A DNA stretch of 64,000 nucleotides from SM23-28-2 sp964512285 (lineage in GTDB: Bacteria > Chloroflexota > Dehalococcoidia > SM23-28-2). A program made the translations under genes and the position numbers. The stretch lies in the NCBI GenBank assembly GCA_964512285.1, contig CAZEJO010000001.1, positions 1 through 64,000 of the forward strand, given 5' to 3'. Shown here one piece after another: positions 9,840 to 17,449 of this stretch. Positions within the stretch are counted from its first letter, which is position 1. Each line of letters opens with the position of its first letter. Below the pieces are notes generated by a model, which saw nothing but the letters and a program-made list of their open reading frames with translations, had not been told where the DNA came from and ran no database searches.

Positions 9840-9868
9840 TTGACAGTAAGCTCTGTCTGTGTAATGAT
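9840..9868 (+). promoter_or_regulatory. Candidate sigma-70 promoter for the first regulator
   Basis: A perfect TTGACA (9840-9845) is separated by 17 bases from AATGAT (9863-9868), which matches the -10 consensus at four of six positions. It points into a leader of about 190 bases that carries a hairpin terminator before the regulator at 10068. Confidence 0.45.
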
Positions 9869-9890
9869 ATGTCGCTACCGTTATGTTAAA

Positions 9891-9938
9891 GGCAAAGCTC
9901 TGGAGCCGCGGCCGTCCGGGGGGTAGTGGGGCCAGGGG
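9891..9938 (+). ncRNA. Possible c-di-GMP-I-like leader RNA (weak)
   Basis: The leader contains GGCAAAGC followed by a TCCGG...GGTAG.GGGG block. These recall the 3' half of class I cyclic-di-GMP riboswitches (GCAAAGCC then CCGG..GGUAGCGGGG). The upstream GGCAAACC/GAAA-loop half is not visible, so this may be chance or a divergent element. Its position between a promoter and a leader terminator is what makes it worth testing. Confidence 0.2.
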
Positions 9939-9943
9939 AGTGA

Positions 9944-9975
9944 AGTCGGCAACGGCTAGTTGCCGACTATTATTT
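9944..9975 (+). terminator. Leader hairpin followed by an AT-rich tract
   Basis: Arms AGTCGGCAAC (9944-9953) and GTTGCCGACT (9959-9968) are perfectly complementary over 10 bp with a 5-base loop, followed by ATTATTT. It lies downstream of the candidate promoter at 9840 and 93 bases before the regulator start, so it could act as an attenuator. It could also simply end an upstream transcript. Confidence 0.55.
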
Positions 9976-10067
9976 GGGCGGCCTGCGGGCTCGGCACAGG
10001 CCTTGGCGGCTTAACAAGCGGCGTCGCCCGAAGATCATGGGTGAGGCGGCCGGGGAGGGCAGAAAGC

Positions 10068-10757
10068 ATGAGAGCGCTACTTATCGGCCTCGACATTCAC
10101 CTGGCAAATAGCATTGCGGTCAGCCTGCGTGTTCGCTGGTCGGAGACCCAGGTCATAGAAGCTGAGACGGGCAAACAGGGACTACAAGATGTAAGCGATC
10201 TCTCTCCCGACCTCGTCATGGTGGATATAACCGTGCAGGACATCCACTGGCTGGAACTGATCGAAAAGTTGCGCGTGGCCTCTGACGCTTTTGTCATGGT
10301 GCTGACAACAGAAGCTGATGATACCGAACTAGTGGCAGCACTAGAGGCCGGAGCTGACGATTACCTCGACTCATCCCTGAATGGGAGATCGCTGGTTGCG
10401 AGGATAGGGGCTGGCTTGCGGCGGGCTCAGGGCTTCGCGATTGCGGGAGATCCAGCGCTGCGATGCGGCAACCTGATGGTCAACCCGGAGAGCTTCGAGG
10501 TACGTGTCGACGGGCAGGCGCTTCACCTGACGCCGACCGAGTTCAAGGTTCTTCATCACCTTGCTAGAAGCAAGGGTCGGGTGGTTACGCAGCAAGCCTT
10601 AGAGAGCATGGTCTGGGGCTCAAGGGACCAGTTCTCCACAGATTGCCTGCGCAAGTATATTCGGCGCTTGCGCCAGAAGCTGGAAGATGCTCCTAACTTG
10701 GGCGTGGAAATTGTCACCCTCCCACGCATCGGCTACAAGCTCGTAGAATCCTGCTAG
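10068..10757 (+). CDS. OmpR/PhoB-type response regulator with atypical receiver
   Basis: The 229-residue protein has an N-terminal receiver (about 1-118) and a C-terminal winged-helix DNA-binding domain (about 130-229, ending with IRRLRQKLEDAP...TLPRIGYKLV). ATG at 10068 was chosen because GGGGAGGG lies just upstream and the receiver's first strand (RALLIGLD) begins there. The probable phospho-acceptor Asp53 (DLVMVDIT) is present. The usual acidic pair after strand 1 is reduced to one Asp (Asp9), and the conserved Lys near the domain end is replaced (DDYLDSSL). Phosphorelay may therefore be weak or absent. No histidine kinase is nearby. A second, even more degenerate regulator follows at 10901. 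Neighbouring surface genes are plausible targets, by position only. Confidence 0.8.
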   Translation: MRALLIGLDIHLANSIAVSLRVRWSETQVIEAETGKQGLQDVSDLSPDLVMVDITVQDIHWLELIEKLRVASDAFVMVLTTEADDTELVAALEAGADDYLDSSLNGRSLVARIGAGLRRAQGFAIAGDPALRCGNLMVNPESFEVRVDGQALHLTPTEFKVLHHLARSKGRVVTQQALESMVWGSRDQFSTDCLRKYIRRLRQKLEDAPNLGVEIVTLPRIGYKLVESC

Positions 10758-10819
10758 GCCACTTCATCCCCCGCTGATCAGCGACTCCGACTGCCTCGTC
10801 TGGGGTGGGGAGCCGCAAG

Positions 10820-10922
10820 TTTTCTCCCGGAACTTTCCTCGTTTTTTCCCCGCAAATTCCGCTTCGCGCGACAGAGACTTCTTCACATCAGCGTAAACTT
10901 ATGTCCGCGATGTCGCAGACGG
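10820..10922 (+). repeat. Duplicated upstream segment, copy B (partner at 6096-6198)
   Basis: This segment covers 81 bases of leader plus the first codons of the second regulator gene. It matches copy A ungapped, strongest over TTTTCTC, TTTCCTCG, TTTTCCCC, AAATTCC, CGCGCGAC and the final CGCGATGTCGCAGACGG. Confidence 0.7.
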
Positions 10923-11575
10923 TACTTCTCATCGACGCAGACGAGGACGAGCGGCGAGTCGTGGGCAGTGCCCTGCGGGATGCGGGGGCAAGCGTGGTGG
11001 AGGTATCAACCGGTTCGCAGGGTCTCCTTCAGGTACTAGACCTGGCGCCGGATGTGGTTGTCTTGGCGGAGGAAGTGCCGCCTCTCCAAGGACGAGAGGT
11101 GCTCACTGTTCTGCGCCGCCTGTCCGACGCCCCCGTGGTCATCCTGGGCAGCGGCGGTGGGTCCGAGGAGCCGTCCGCTCTCGACCTGGGGGCTGATTCG
11201 TACCTCCGCCGCCCGCTGCGAGTGGGCGTTCTCGTGGCGCGCATTCGTGCTCTGCTCAGGCGCTATCGGCCCTCGCTGCTCACAGGGGATGAACCGCTCT
11301 GTCAGGACGAGCTACCTGTCTACCTGACCAGGACCGAGAGGCGTTTGCTCGCCTGCCTGACGGTTCACGCCGGGCGGCCGGTCAGCCAGCAAGAGCTGCT
11401 GCTGGAGGTTTGGGGAGGACGAACCAGCCTGGCGACGGTGAGGTTCTATTTGCGTCGACTGCGACACAAGCTAGAGGAGGTGCCCTGCGGCCCGAAGATT
11501 CTGAATCTGAGGGGCATCGGGCCTCGCCTTGTGCAGCCCGAGAGGCGGGCAGGTGGAATGGCCCAAGCGGGCTAG
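10901..11575 (+). CDS. OmpR/PhoB-type regulator with pseudo-receiver
   Basis: The 224-residue protein has a receiver-like fold (about 5-120) followed by a winged helix (LTRTERRLLACLTVHAGRPVS...VRFYLRRLRHKLEE). The acidic residues after strand 1 are present (LLIDADEDE). The phospho-acceptor position is Ala56 (DVVVLAEEVPP) where Asp is expected, and the conserved Lys is Arg (SYLRRPL). The domain should therefore not be phosphorylated in the normal way, and activity may depend on dimerisation, a ligand or protein level. ATG 10901 or ATG 10910 could be the start; neither has a strong ribosome site. The second ATG lies in the block conserved with the 6096-6198 copy. It is co-directional with the preceding atypical regulator, 143 bases downstream. 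Confidence 0.75.
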   Translation: MSAMSQTVLLIDADEDERRVVGSALRDAGASVVEVSTGSQGLLQVLDLAPDVVVLAEEVPPLQGREVLTVLRRLSDAPVVILGSGGGSEEPSALDLGADSYLRRPLRVGVLVARIRALLRRYRPSLLTGDEPLCQDELPVYLTRTERRLLACLTVHAGRPVSQQELLLEVWGGRTSLATVRFYLRRLRHKLEEVPCGPKILNLRGIGPRLVQPERRAGGMAQAG

Positions 11576-11641
11576 GCGTGGTCAGGAAGGGGGGAGGAAT
11601 AACGGAGACGAAAACGCGTGACACGGAGTGGCTGGACAAGA

Positions 11642-11750
11642 CCCCGGGAGGCTAGCCATCCCAGCCGGGGGTGCCAAAGGCCAGTACGTACTGGGGCAGC
11701 AAGGGTTGGCTGGGCACTGGGGCAGTAGCGGGGTTGGCCCGCAGGAAGAG
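11642..11750 (+). ncRNA. Highly structured leader, possible c-di-GMP-I-like aptamer
   Basis: The segment upstream of the exported protein at 11840 has a long imperfect hairpin (CCCCGG 11642-11647 with CCGGGG 11665-11670). Then GCCAAAGG comes before a palindromic stem CCAGT-ACGT-ACTGG (11681-11694), followed by GGCAGCAAGGG and a stem-loop whose loop contains GTAGCGGGGTT (11725-11735). The order GCAAA, hairpin, GG-GCAA, then a GUAGCGGGGUU loop parallels class I cyclic-di-GMP riboswitches. However, the tetraloop is not GAAA and several invariant bases differ, so this is only suggestive. Confidence 0.3.
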
Positions 11751-11839
11751 GAGGTGAATCGCCTAGGCAGAAGAGCTCTGTACAGAGCGCAGGAAACAGA
11801 ATGTTGCGCATCTAGGCGCAACAGGGAGGAGAGAACATA

Positions 11840-12964
11840 ATGACACGACGGATAAAAGTTGGTGGCTTGCTGGTTGCAGGAGTTCTGGGTCTGCTGATCC
11901 TCTCGCTGGCGGCGCTGCCGGAAGGAACTAAGGCCCAAGGCCCCCTCGACTACACGGTCGGGACGGTGGGCTTCGCGACCTCAGAGGGTACGCCGCCCGT
12001 GGTCAACTACAAGTGGGAGCTTCCGGACATGGACTCCGACGACGAGGGCATCCAGTACTGCGTCGTCCCCCCGGCTGACCTCAACGGCAACGGCATCTGC
12101 GACGCCGACGATGACCCGCTGGCGCCCGGCATGCAGATGGAGCCCAACATCAACAATTTGCCTGCGCCGCGACTGATCGAGTACTGGGCGGCGGCCCACG
12201 ACGACAACGGCTTGGGCGACATCGCTGCGGTCTGGGTGGACGTCTTCCACCCCGACGGCTCCCCCAAGTACCAGATTGAGCTGCTGCCGGTGGACTGCTC
12301 CGAGATCGGCTGGTTCGACGACAGCCAGAGCCCGACAGTCATCGAGATCCACGAGCCGCTGCTGGCTGCCATCGACACCGATCAGATGACCTACGCCGAG
12401 GCCGAGGACCTGATCACCAGGTGCTACAAGAACGAGAAGCTGGTCTTCAAGGGCCACGGGGATCTCCACACGCACCAGCCGCCCGGCCTGTACCTGGTGC
12501 AGGCGTTCGCTCTGGATTGGGGCGGCGCGCTGAGCGAGCCGCTGGAGAACCTCTTCGAGGTCCTGCCCATCACCTACCTGAACGTCGACTTCTACCCCTC
12601 GGGCATCAACTGGGGAGAGATGAAGCCGGGTATCCAGCAAGTGGTGTCGGGCGACGAAGACATGAGCACGCCTAACAAGCCCACCGTCAAGAACGGTGGC
12701 AACGTGCCGCTGTTCCTCGGGCTCCACTTCACGGCGTTGAAGAAGGTGGGCGATCCCTCTAAGATCGTCGATGTGTTTGACGCCAAGCTGATGGGCCAGG
12801 TCATAGACCCCATCCCTGCCTCTGTCTGGGTCTGGTTCGACGCAGTTCAGTTGCCGCCTTGCACACCCAAGCAGCTAGACCTGTCGGTACACCCGCCTTC
12901 CAAGCTGCCTCCGGGCGACTACGAAGGCACCCTGGACGTCAAAGCGGCGACGCAGCTCCCGTAA
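11840..12964 (+). CDS. Exported protein of unknown function
   Basis: The 374-residue product starts at an ATG preceded by GGGAGGAG. Residues 1-33 are a signal peptide (hydrophobic core LLVAGVLGLLILSLAAL, likely cut near TKAQ). The mature protein is acidic and contains one Asp/Asn-rich loop (DLNGNGICDADDD) that could bind calcium. The C-terminal 100 residues look like an all-beta domain (LNVDFYPSGINWGEMKPGIQ...SGDEDMSTPNKPTVKNGGNVPL). This resembles the layout of domains that treat 'differential' surface repeats in COG1470-like proteins. I do not recognise a family. It is followed by the COG1470-like membrane-anchored protein at 13084, and the two may act together at the cell surface. Confidence 0.7.
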   Translation: MTRRIKVGGLLVAGVLGLLILSLAALPEGTKAQGPLDYTVGTVGFATSEGTPPVVNYKWELPDMDSDDEGIQYCVVPPADLNGNGICDADDDPLAPGMQMEPNINNLPAPRLIEYWAAAHDDNGLGDIAAVWVDVFHPDGSPKYQIELLPVDCSEIGWFDDSQSPTVIEIHEPLLAAIDTDQMTYAEAEDLITRCYKNEKLVFKGHGDLHTHQPPGLYLVQAFALDWGGALSEPLENLFEVLPITYLNVDFYPSGINWGEMKPGIQQVVSGDEDMSTPNKPTVKNGGNVPLFLGLHFTALKKVGDPSKIVDVFDAKLMGQVIDPIPASVWVWFDAVQLPPCTPKQLDLSVHPPSKLPPGDYEGTLDVKAATQLP

Positions 12965-12993
12965 GGGATCTCTGCCCGTAGCAGACTTCCAAA

Positions 12994-13032
12994 TGTGGGG
13001 GATGTCGGCACCCCGGGCCGGCATCCCCCACA
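12994..13032 (+). terminator. GC-rich stem-loop between two exported-protein genes
   Basis: TGTGGGGGATG (12994-13004) pairs with CATCCCCCACA (13022-13032), and inner bases extend the stem. It lies 30 bases after a stop codon. No T-run follows, so termination may be partial, leaving room for read-through into the gene at 13084. Confidence 0.5.
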
Positions 13033-13083
13033 CCCCCAGCGGTTGTGCTAGGATAGGTAAAGCGACAGGGGGATGATCGTCTC

Positions 13084-14331
13084 GTGATAGTCAGACCGAT
13101 GGCGCTGGTCGGCTCCGCAGTCGGGGCCGCCCTTCTCGCTCTGATTACTCTGGGCTCGGCCGGCGCGCAGGGCATTGGCGTTGCTCCGGCCATGATCGAG
13201 CTTGAGGATGCCCTGCGCGGCGCTGAGTACACGAACCTGCTCACGGTCTTCAACCGCGAAGAGAGCGATCTCACCGCTGAGGTGGCTGGCGAGGGAGAAG
13301 CCGGGCAGTGGGTTTCTCTGCATCCCCTTGACGACGAAACCGCCACCCTGGATAGCATCGCTGTCCCGGCCAACAGCCAGACCCGCGTCTTCCTGCGCGT
13401 CACTGTGCCGCTGGACGCTCCCAATGGGCCGCATAAGGGCTCCATCGGCCTTCAGACTGTGGCGCCTGAGGGCGAAGGGGATGATGGCGGCGGTACCGGC
13501 GCTACTGTGGGTGTGGGCGTTGCCCTAACGATTAACGTGACCGGCACCCAGAATCTCACCGGCGAGGTCCTGGACATGAACGCGAATGACGTCGAGGTGG
13601 GCTATCCTCTGCGTGTGCAGACGACCTTCCACAACACGGGAAACGTCAAGGCCCAGCCCGATATCCGCCTCCAGGTCAAGGATAGCCTGGGCACCGTCGT
13701 GGCTGAAGCAGCCTATGGCGATACGACGGTCGACTCGGGCACGACCCAGGCCATCCATTCGGAGTGGGATACGACCGGCGCGGAGGCTGGCGACTACGTG
13801 GCCGGCGTCTCGGTTATCCTCGGCGATCAGGCGATCGATATACGCGACCTGCCGTTCAAGATCCTGCCGGTGGGCACCCTTACTCGTCAGGGCGATCTGG
13901 AGAGTCTAGCCCTTGAGAACGAGCCCTACGCCAACGGCGTGGCCAAGATCGTCGCCACGTTCCACAACACAGGGCAGATCGACACGCGGGCCACGTTCAC
14001 GGGCGAGGTCTACCACAAGTCTGTACTCATTGATAGCGTCTCCAGCCAGGAGCTGCTGGTGGAGCCGCGTCAGAGCGTGGCTCTCGATGCTTTTGCCGAC
14101 GTTCTGGAAGCGGGAACCTATACGGTGACGGGCAAGGTGAACTACGAGGGGAAGGAGACGGAGGAAAAGGAGTTGACCTTCGCTGTCGTCAGTCCGGGTG
14201 GCGGGGGAGATGACGGACTGCCCATCTGGCTTTGGGCAGTCATCGGCGGCATGGCGCTGATGGCAGCCGTGGCCATAGTCGCTGGCAGTTGGGCCCTGGT
14301 CCGAATGTTCCTGCGTCTGTTCCGAGTGTAG
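13084..14331 (+). CDS. Membrane-anchored COG1470-like surface protein
   Basis: The 415-residue product starts at GTG 13084; an in-frame ATG at 13099 is an alternative. Residues 1-29 form a signal peptide. The mature N-terminus (GIGVAPAMIELEDALRGAEY...) resembles the chaperone-like beta domain of DUF916/COG1470 proteins. Those place an Ig-like domain outside the membrane and often partner wall-bound proteins. Two further Ig-like segments follow (YPLRVQTTFHNTGNVKAQPD and GVAKIVATFHNTGQIDTRAT). The C-terminus is a single membrane span (IWLWAVIGGMALMAAVAIV) with a short basic tail. The predicted topology is extracellular with a C-terminal anchor. It lies between two other exported proteins. Confidence 0.72.
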   Translation: MIVRPMALVGSAVGAALLALITLGSAGAQGIGVAPAMIELEDALRGAEYTNLLTVFNREESDLTAEVAGEGEAGQWVSLHPLDDETATLDSIAVPANSQTRVFLRVTVPLDAPNGPHKGSIGLQTVAPEGEGDDGGGTGATVGVGVALTINVTGTQNLTGEVLDMNANDVEVGYPLRVQTTFHNTGNVKAQPDIRLQVKDSLGTVVAEAAYGDTTVDSGTTQAIHSEWDTTGAEAGDYVAGVSVILGDQAIDIRDLPFKILPVGTLTRQGDLESLALENEPYANGVAKIVATFHNTGQIDTRATFTGEVYHKSVLIDSVSSQELLVEPRQSVALDAFADVLEAGTYTVTGKVNYEGKETEEKELTFAVVSPGGGGDDGLPIWLWAVIGGMALMAAVAIVAGSWALVRMFLRLFRV

Positions 14332-14388
14332 CCAGCCAGGTAACGAACGAGGCTGTTGAAAACCCCCACCTCCGTTCATGGTTCGACA

Positions 14389-14508
14389 GGCTCACCATGA
14401 GCGGGGCGTGCAGGCTCACCATGAGCGGGGCGTGCAGGCTCACCATGAGCGGGGCGTGCAGGCTCACCACGAGCGGGGCGTGCAGCCTCACCACGAGCGG
14501 AGATGCGC
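14389..14508 (+). repeat. Five tandem 24-bp units within a dispersed palindromic element
   Basis: Units begin at 14389, 14413, 14437, 14461 and 14485, each containing GGCTCACCATGAGCGG or a near variant plus GGCGTGCA. The outer sequence (TTCATGGTTCGACAGG on the left, CCTGAGCGTGTCGAAGG on the right) matches the dispersed inverted repeat also seen at 16767-16830. The unit length, absence of spacers and absence of cas genes argue against CRISPR. Apart from the promoter at 14619, the rest of 14332-14705 shows nothing else. Confidence 0.85.
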
Positions 14509-14618
14509 CGACACCTCAAACCGCTCGTCCTGAGCGTGTCGAAGGGCAAGAGCGTCTAATTTTCGCCTTCACGTCATTTGACTAAACACACTCTATGTTC
14601 GTGTAGAGCTTATCCGTA

Positions 14619-14646
14619 TTGACATTCTAATTCTTTGGAGTAAAAT
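14619..14646 (+). promoter_or_regulatory. Strong sigma-70-type promoter for the DUF11 protein
   Basis: TTGACA (14619-14624), a 16-base spacer and TAAAAT (14641-14646, five of six matches) lie 60 bases before the start codon. This is the best promoter match in the window. Confidence 0.7.
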
Positions 14647-14705
14647 TTGGGCGAGTGCATGTTCAATTTCTCCTTTCGGCTATTTAGTGGTAGGAGGTCA
14701 GAGTG

Positions 14706-16499
14706 ATGAAACAATTGCCATTTCGTCGGGGCGTAGTGCCGGTCCTGGCTCTGGCGGTTCTGGCGGCGACCGCGATGGCCCTGTGGCTGGGCGTTTTCGG
14801 CCAGGAGCGGGCCGCGGCCGACCCCGGCCCTGTGGATCTCGATGTTACCATCGCCAGCACGCCGATCAGCGGCACGACCATGGCGGAAGGGAGCGTCATA
14901 AGCTACGTCGTCACGGTGAACTCCGATGAGCCCACCACTGGGCTGACCGACGGCGATATCACGCTGGAGATCGCTCTGGACAACGCCACGTTTGTAAGCG
15001 GCACCCTGCAGGTCAGCGCCGGAATCACCTGCGACACCAGCGCCGACCCCATCGATTGCGATATCCCCGACTTCACCGCCAGCGGCAGCAAGACGGTCAG
15101 CTTCGACGCCACGGTGGGCGCTGGCACCCCGGTGCTGGTGGGCGCGACGATAGACCCGGCGGCAGATGCGGGCGAGGTGGACGAGGGAGACCCGGACGTG
15201 GGTGCCGCTGACGAGGACGGCGGCGACGACGCGCTGGGGTGTGGCAGCGTCAAGGGCACCCTGCCCAACCTTGGGGGCGGGGAGCCCGACAACTTCGCCT
15301 GCACCTCGCACGCTGTGGGCAACGCCGATCTGACCATCACCAAGGTCGCCTCGCCCCTCGAAACGTCAGCGGTAGACGTAGGGTCGACCATCGTCTACAC
15401 GCTCACCGCCAGCAACGATGCTTCCGCTACCGGCACCGCCAGCGGCGTGCTTATCCGCGACTACATCGGTGACGACCTCACCCTTCAACAGGTACAGCCG
15501 GGCACGGGGGTCACCTGCAGCGACACCACACCGCCTGTGATCGACTGCACGGCGGCCACTATCGCCCCCGGCCAAGACCGGACGGTGGCGATCGTTGTAA
15601 CAGTGGATACCACCAGCGGCTCGGTGCTGAACGGCGCTTACGTTGACCCGGATGACGACATCACCGAGGACAACGAAGACGCCGATGACCCCGCCCTGAA
15701 CTGTAGCACCGTCGGTGAGGGCACCGATACGGCACCAGATGACGAGGAAGACAACTACGACTGCACCTCTCACAGCGTGACTACCCTGCCGGACCTGACC
15801 ATCTCCAAGACGGCCTCGCCCTCGGAAACCACGATAGTGGACACCGGTGACACCATTACCTACACGTTGACGGTCACCAATGCCGGCACGGCCACGGCTG
15901 CCAGCGTGGAAATTCAGGATACCATCGGGTCGGGTCTGACCCTGAGTTCGGTCACAGAAGGCACGGGGGTCACCTGCAGCGACACCGTTGCGCCGGAGAT
16001 CAACTGCACGGCGACCAGCATCGCCGCCGGCCAAAGCCGGACGGTGACCATCGTTGTGACGGTGTCGGCCACCAGCGGCACGGTGCTCAACGGCGCCGCA
16101 GTCGACCCCGACGATGAGATCGACGAGATCAACGAAGACGATGACGATCCGACTCTGGACTGTAGCGCCGTAGGTGAGGGAACCGATGCCGGCGGTGCGA
16201 CGGAGGCCGACAACTTCGACTGCACCAGCCACTCGTTCGCGGAGGCCTCGCCTACACCCACTGCGGGCGATCTCCTCGACTGCCCGTTGTCGGGCAAGTG
16301 GGCGATGTCGGTGTGGGATGGCCCGGACGACACTGCGACCGGCACTGCCCTGGCCACCTGCACAGGCGTCACGATACAGGCAGCCTACGCGCTTGACCGC
16401 GTTACCAACCAGTGGTCGCGCTACTTCCCGGGCCGCTCGGACATCAACACCCTGCTGACCCTGGACGACATGCAGGCGATCTTCACCTTCGGGCAGTAG
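14706..16499 (+). CDS. Secreted DUF11-repeat protein with a C-terminal W..Y.P.R module
   Basis: The 597-residue product starts at ATG 14706, 8 bases after AGGAGG; GTG 14703 is an alternative. Residues 1-38 are a signal peptide. A first beta domain is followed by two clear DUF11 repeats (DLTITKVASPLETSAVDVGS..., DLTISKTASPSETTIVDTGD...). Each has a GVTCSDT...IDCTA or INCTA cysteine pair and an acidic DPDDDI..DNEDADDP tail. The last 70 residues (LLDCPLSGKWAMSVWDG...NQWSRYFPGRSDINTLLTLD) form a small module also found twice in the protein at 36984-39290. DUF11 domains occur in cell-surface and stalk proteins. No anchor is visible, so the protein may be released or held non-covalently. Confidence 0.78.
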   Translation: MKQLPFRRGVVPVLALAVLAATAMALWLGVFGQERAAADPGPVDLDVTIASTPISGTTMAEGSVISYVVTVNSDEPTTGLTDGDITLEIALDNATFVSGTLQVSAGITCDTSADPIDCDIPDFTASGSKTVSFDATVGAGTPVLVGATIDPAADAGEVDEGDPDVGAADEDGGDDALGCGSVKGTLPNLGGGEPDNFACTSHAVGNADLTITKVASPLETSAVDVGSTIVYTLTASNDASATGTASGVLIRDYIGDDLTLQQVQPGTGVTCSDTTPPVIDCTAATIAPGQDRTVAIVVTVDTTSGSVLNGAYVDPDDDITEDNEDADDPALNCSTVGEGTDTAPDDEEDNYDCTSHSVTTLPDLTISKTASPSETTIVDTGDTITYTLTVTNAGTATAASVEIQDTIGSGLTLSSVTEGTGVTCSDTVAPEINCTATSIAAGQSRTVTIVVTVSATSGTVLNGAAVDPDDEIDEINEDDDDPTLDCSAVGEGTDAGGATEADNFDCTSHSFAEASPTPTAGDLLDCPLSGKWAMSVWDGPDDTATGTALATCTGVTIQAAYALDRVTNQWSRYFPGRSDINTLLTLDDMQAIFTFGQ

Positions 16500-16541
16500 G
16501 AGCGGGTTGTAACGACACTGGGCCAGTTAGAGTGAGACCTC

Positions 16542-16592
16542 TCGCTGCGCTCAGGGTGACAGCCGCGGCTGGCGTCATTCTGAGCGCAGCGA
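16542..16592. repeat. Dispersed inverted repeat, family 1
   Basis: TCGCTGCGCTCAGGGTGAC (16542-16560) is nearly the reverse complement of GTCATTCTGAGCGCAGCGA (16574-16592). A second copy of the family lies at 42894-42946. Its intergenic position and palindromic form suggest a REP/MITE-like element or a stem-loop at transcript ends. Confidence 0.75.
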
Positions 16593-16766
16593 ATAATCTC
16601 AGCCACAGGATGCTGACCCACGGCGGACTTTCTCCCGTCCGCTCAGCTTCTCGTGCTCTTCTCCTCTCCTGAAGAGGGCGCTTCTCGGCTAGCAACCGCT
16701 TCGCGCGTTGGATCGTGCCGTAGTGTTTCACGTTAGGTGAGAGATGGATGGTCAGACAGCCCCTGT

Positions 16767-16830
16767 CCGCTCATCCTGAGCTTGTCGAAGGATGAGCGGA
16801 GGCTCATGGTTCGACGGGCTCACCATGAGC
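16767..16830. repeat. Dispersed inverted repeats, family 2 (two adjacent palindromes)
   Basis: CCGCTCATCCT (16767-16777) pairs with AGGATGAGCGG (16789-16799) around TGAGCTTGTCGA. GCTCATGGT (16802-16810) pairs with ACCATGAGC (16822-16830) around a TTCGACGGGCTC-type core. The same core occurs in the 14389-14508 array. No gene is evident in the surrounding 16500-17000 region. Confidence 0.75.
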
Positions 16831-17000
16831 GGCTCAAGAAAGGGAGGCTGCAATGCATCGACCGCAGCCATTAGGGCTGACGTCTGGAAAGGCGTGAACG
16901 CTGCTTTTCACATGTTCTGAAACACCACACCGCGTTGGATCGTGCCGCGGCAGGTCGGTATGCTGTTGACCAAAGAAGCGAAGCGCGGGAGGCGATGACT

Positions 17001-17420
17001 ATGCTTGTGAGCACCGAGACCATCTCGTTAGGAACGGAAGGCTTCTGCGACCTGGTCGACATAACAGCAATGACCCAGGAGAAGGTGCAGCAGTCCGGCC
17101 TGACACAAGGAATCGCTGTCGCCTTCGTCCCAGGGTCGACCGGCGCCGTGCTGACGATCGAGTTCGAGGGCGGGTTGGTGCAGGACTTCCGGCGGCTGAT
17201 GGAGCAGTTGGCGCCCCAGAACACCCCCTACGAGCACGACCGTCGCTGGGGCGATGGCAACGGCTTCTCCCACATTCGCGCGACCCTGATGGGCGCGTCG
17301 GCGGTGGTGCCGGTGGTGGACGGAAGGCTGGCGCTGGGGACGTGGCAGCAGTTGGTGTTCGTTGACTTCGACAACCGGAGGCGTCAGCGGACGGTCATTG
17401 TGCAACTCCTGGGCGAATGA
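17001..17420 (+). CDS. YjbQ/UPF0047 family protein
   Basis: The 139-residue protein matches the YjbQ family along its full length (FVPGSTGAVLTIEFEGGL, YEHDRRWGDGNGFSHIRATL, LALGTWQQLVFVDFDNRRRQRTVIVQLLGE). ATG 17001 was preferred to 16995 because GGGAGG then lies 8 bases upstream. Family members are small beta-rich proteins, some with weak thiamine-phosphate synthase activity; the physiological role is unsettled. The usual His positions in the core are retained. It overlaps or nearly abuts the phosphotriesterase-like gene that follows, so the two are probably co-transcribed. A second YjbQ domain occurs in this window fused to IspH (29691-31022). Confidence 0.9.
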   Translation: MLVSTETISLGTEGFCDLVDITAMTQEKVQQSGLTQGIAVAFVPGSTGAVLTIEFEGGLVQDFRRLMEQLAPQNTPYEHDRRWGDGNGFSHIRATLMGASAVVPVVDGRLALGTWQQLVFVDFDNRRRQRTVIVQLLGE

Positions 17421-17449
17421 GGCTGGCCAAGTTTGGAAAGGATGCAGGC

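Noticed and set aside
9574..9843. 89-codon open frame between the LPPTG gene and the regulators
   Set aside because: No ribosome site, no recognisable protein features, and the downstream promoter and hairpin fit a leader region better.
9936..9953. 16S rRNA 3'-end-like sequence GTGAAGTCG
   Set aside because: The match is only about nine bases and forms part of the leader hairpin.
14389..14508. CRISPR array
   Set aside because: The 24-bp units are directly adjacent with no unique spacers and no cas genes are present.
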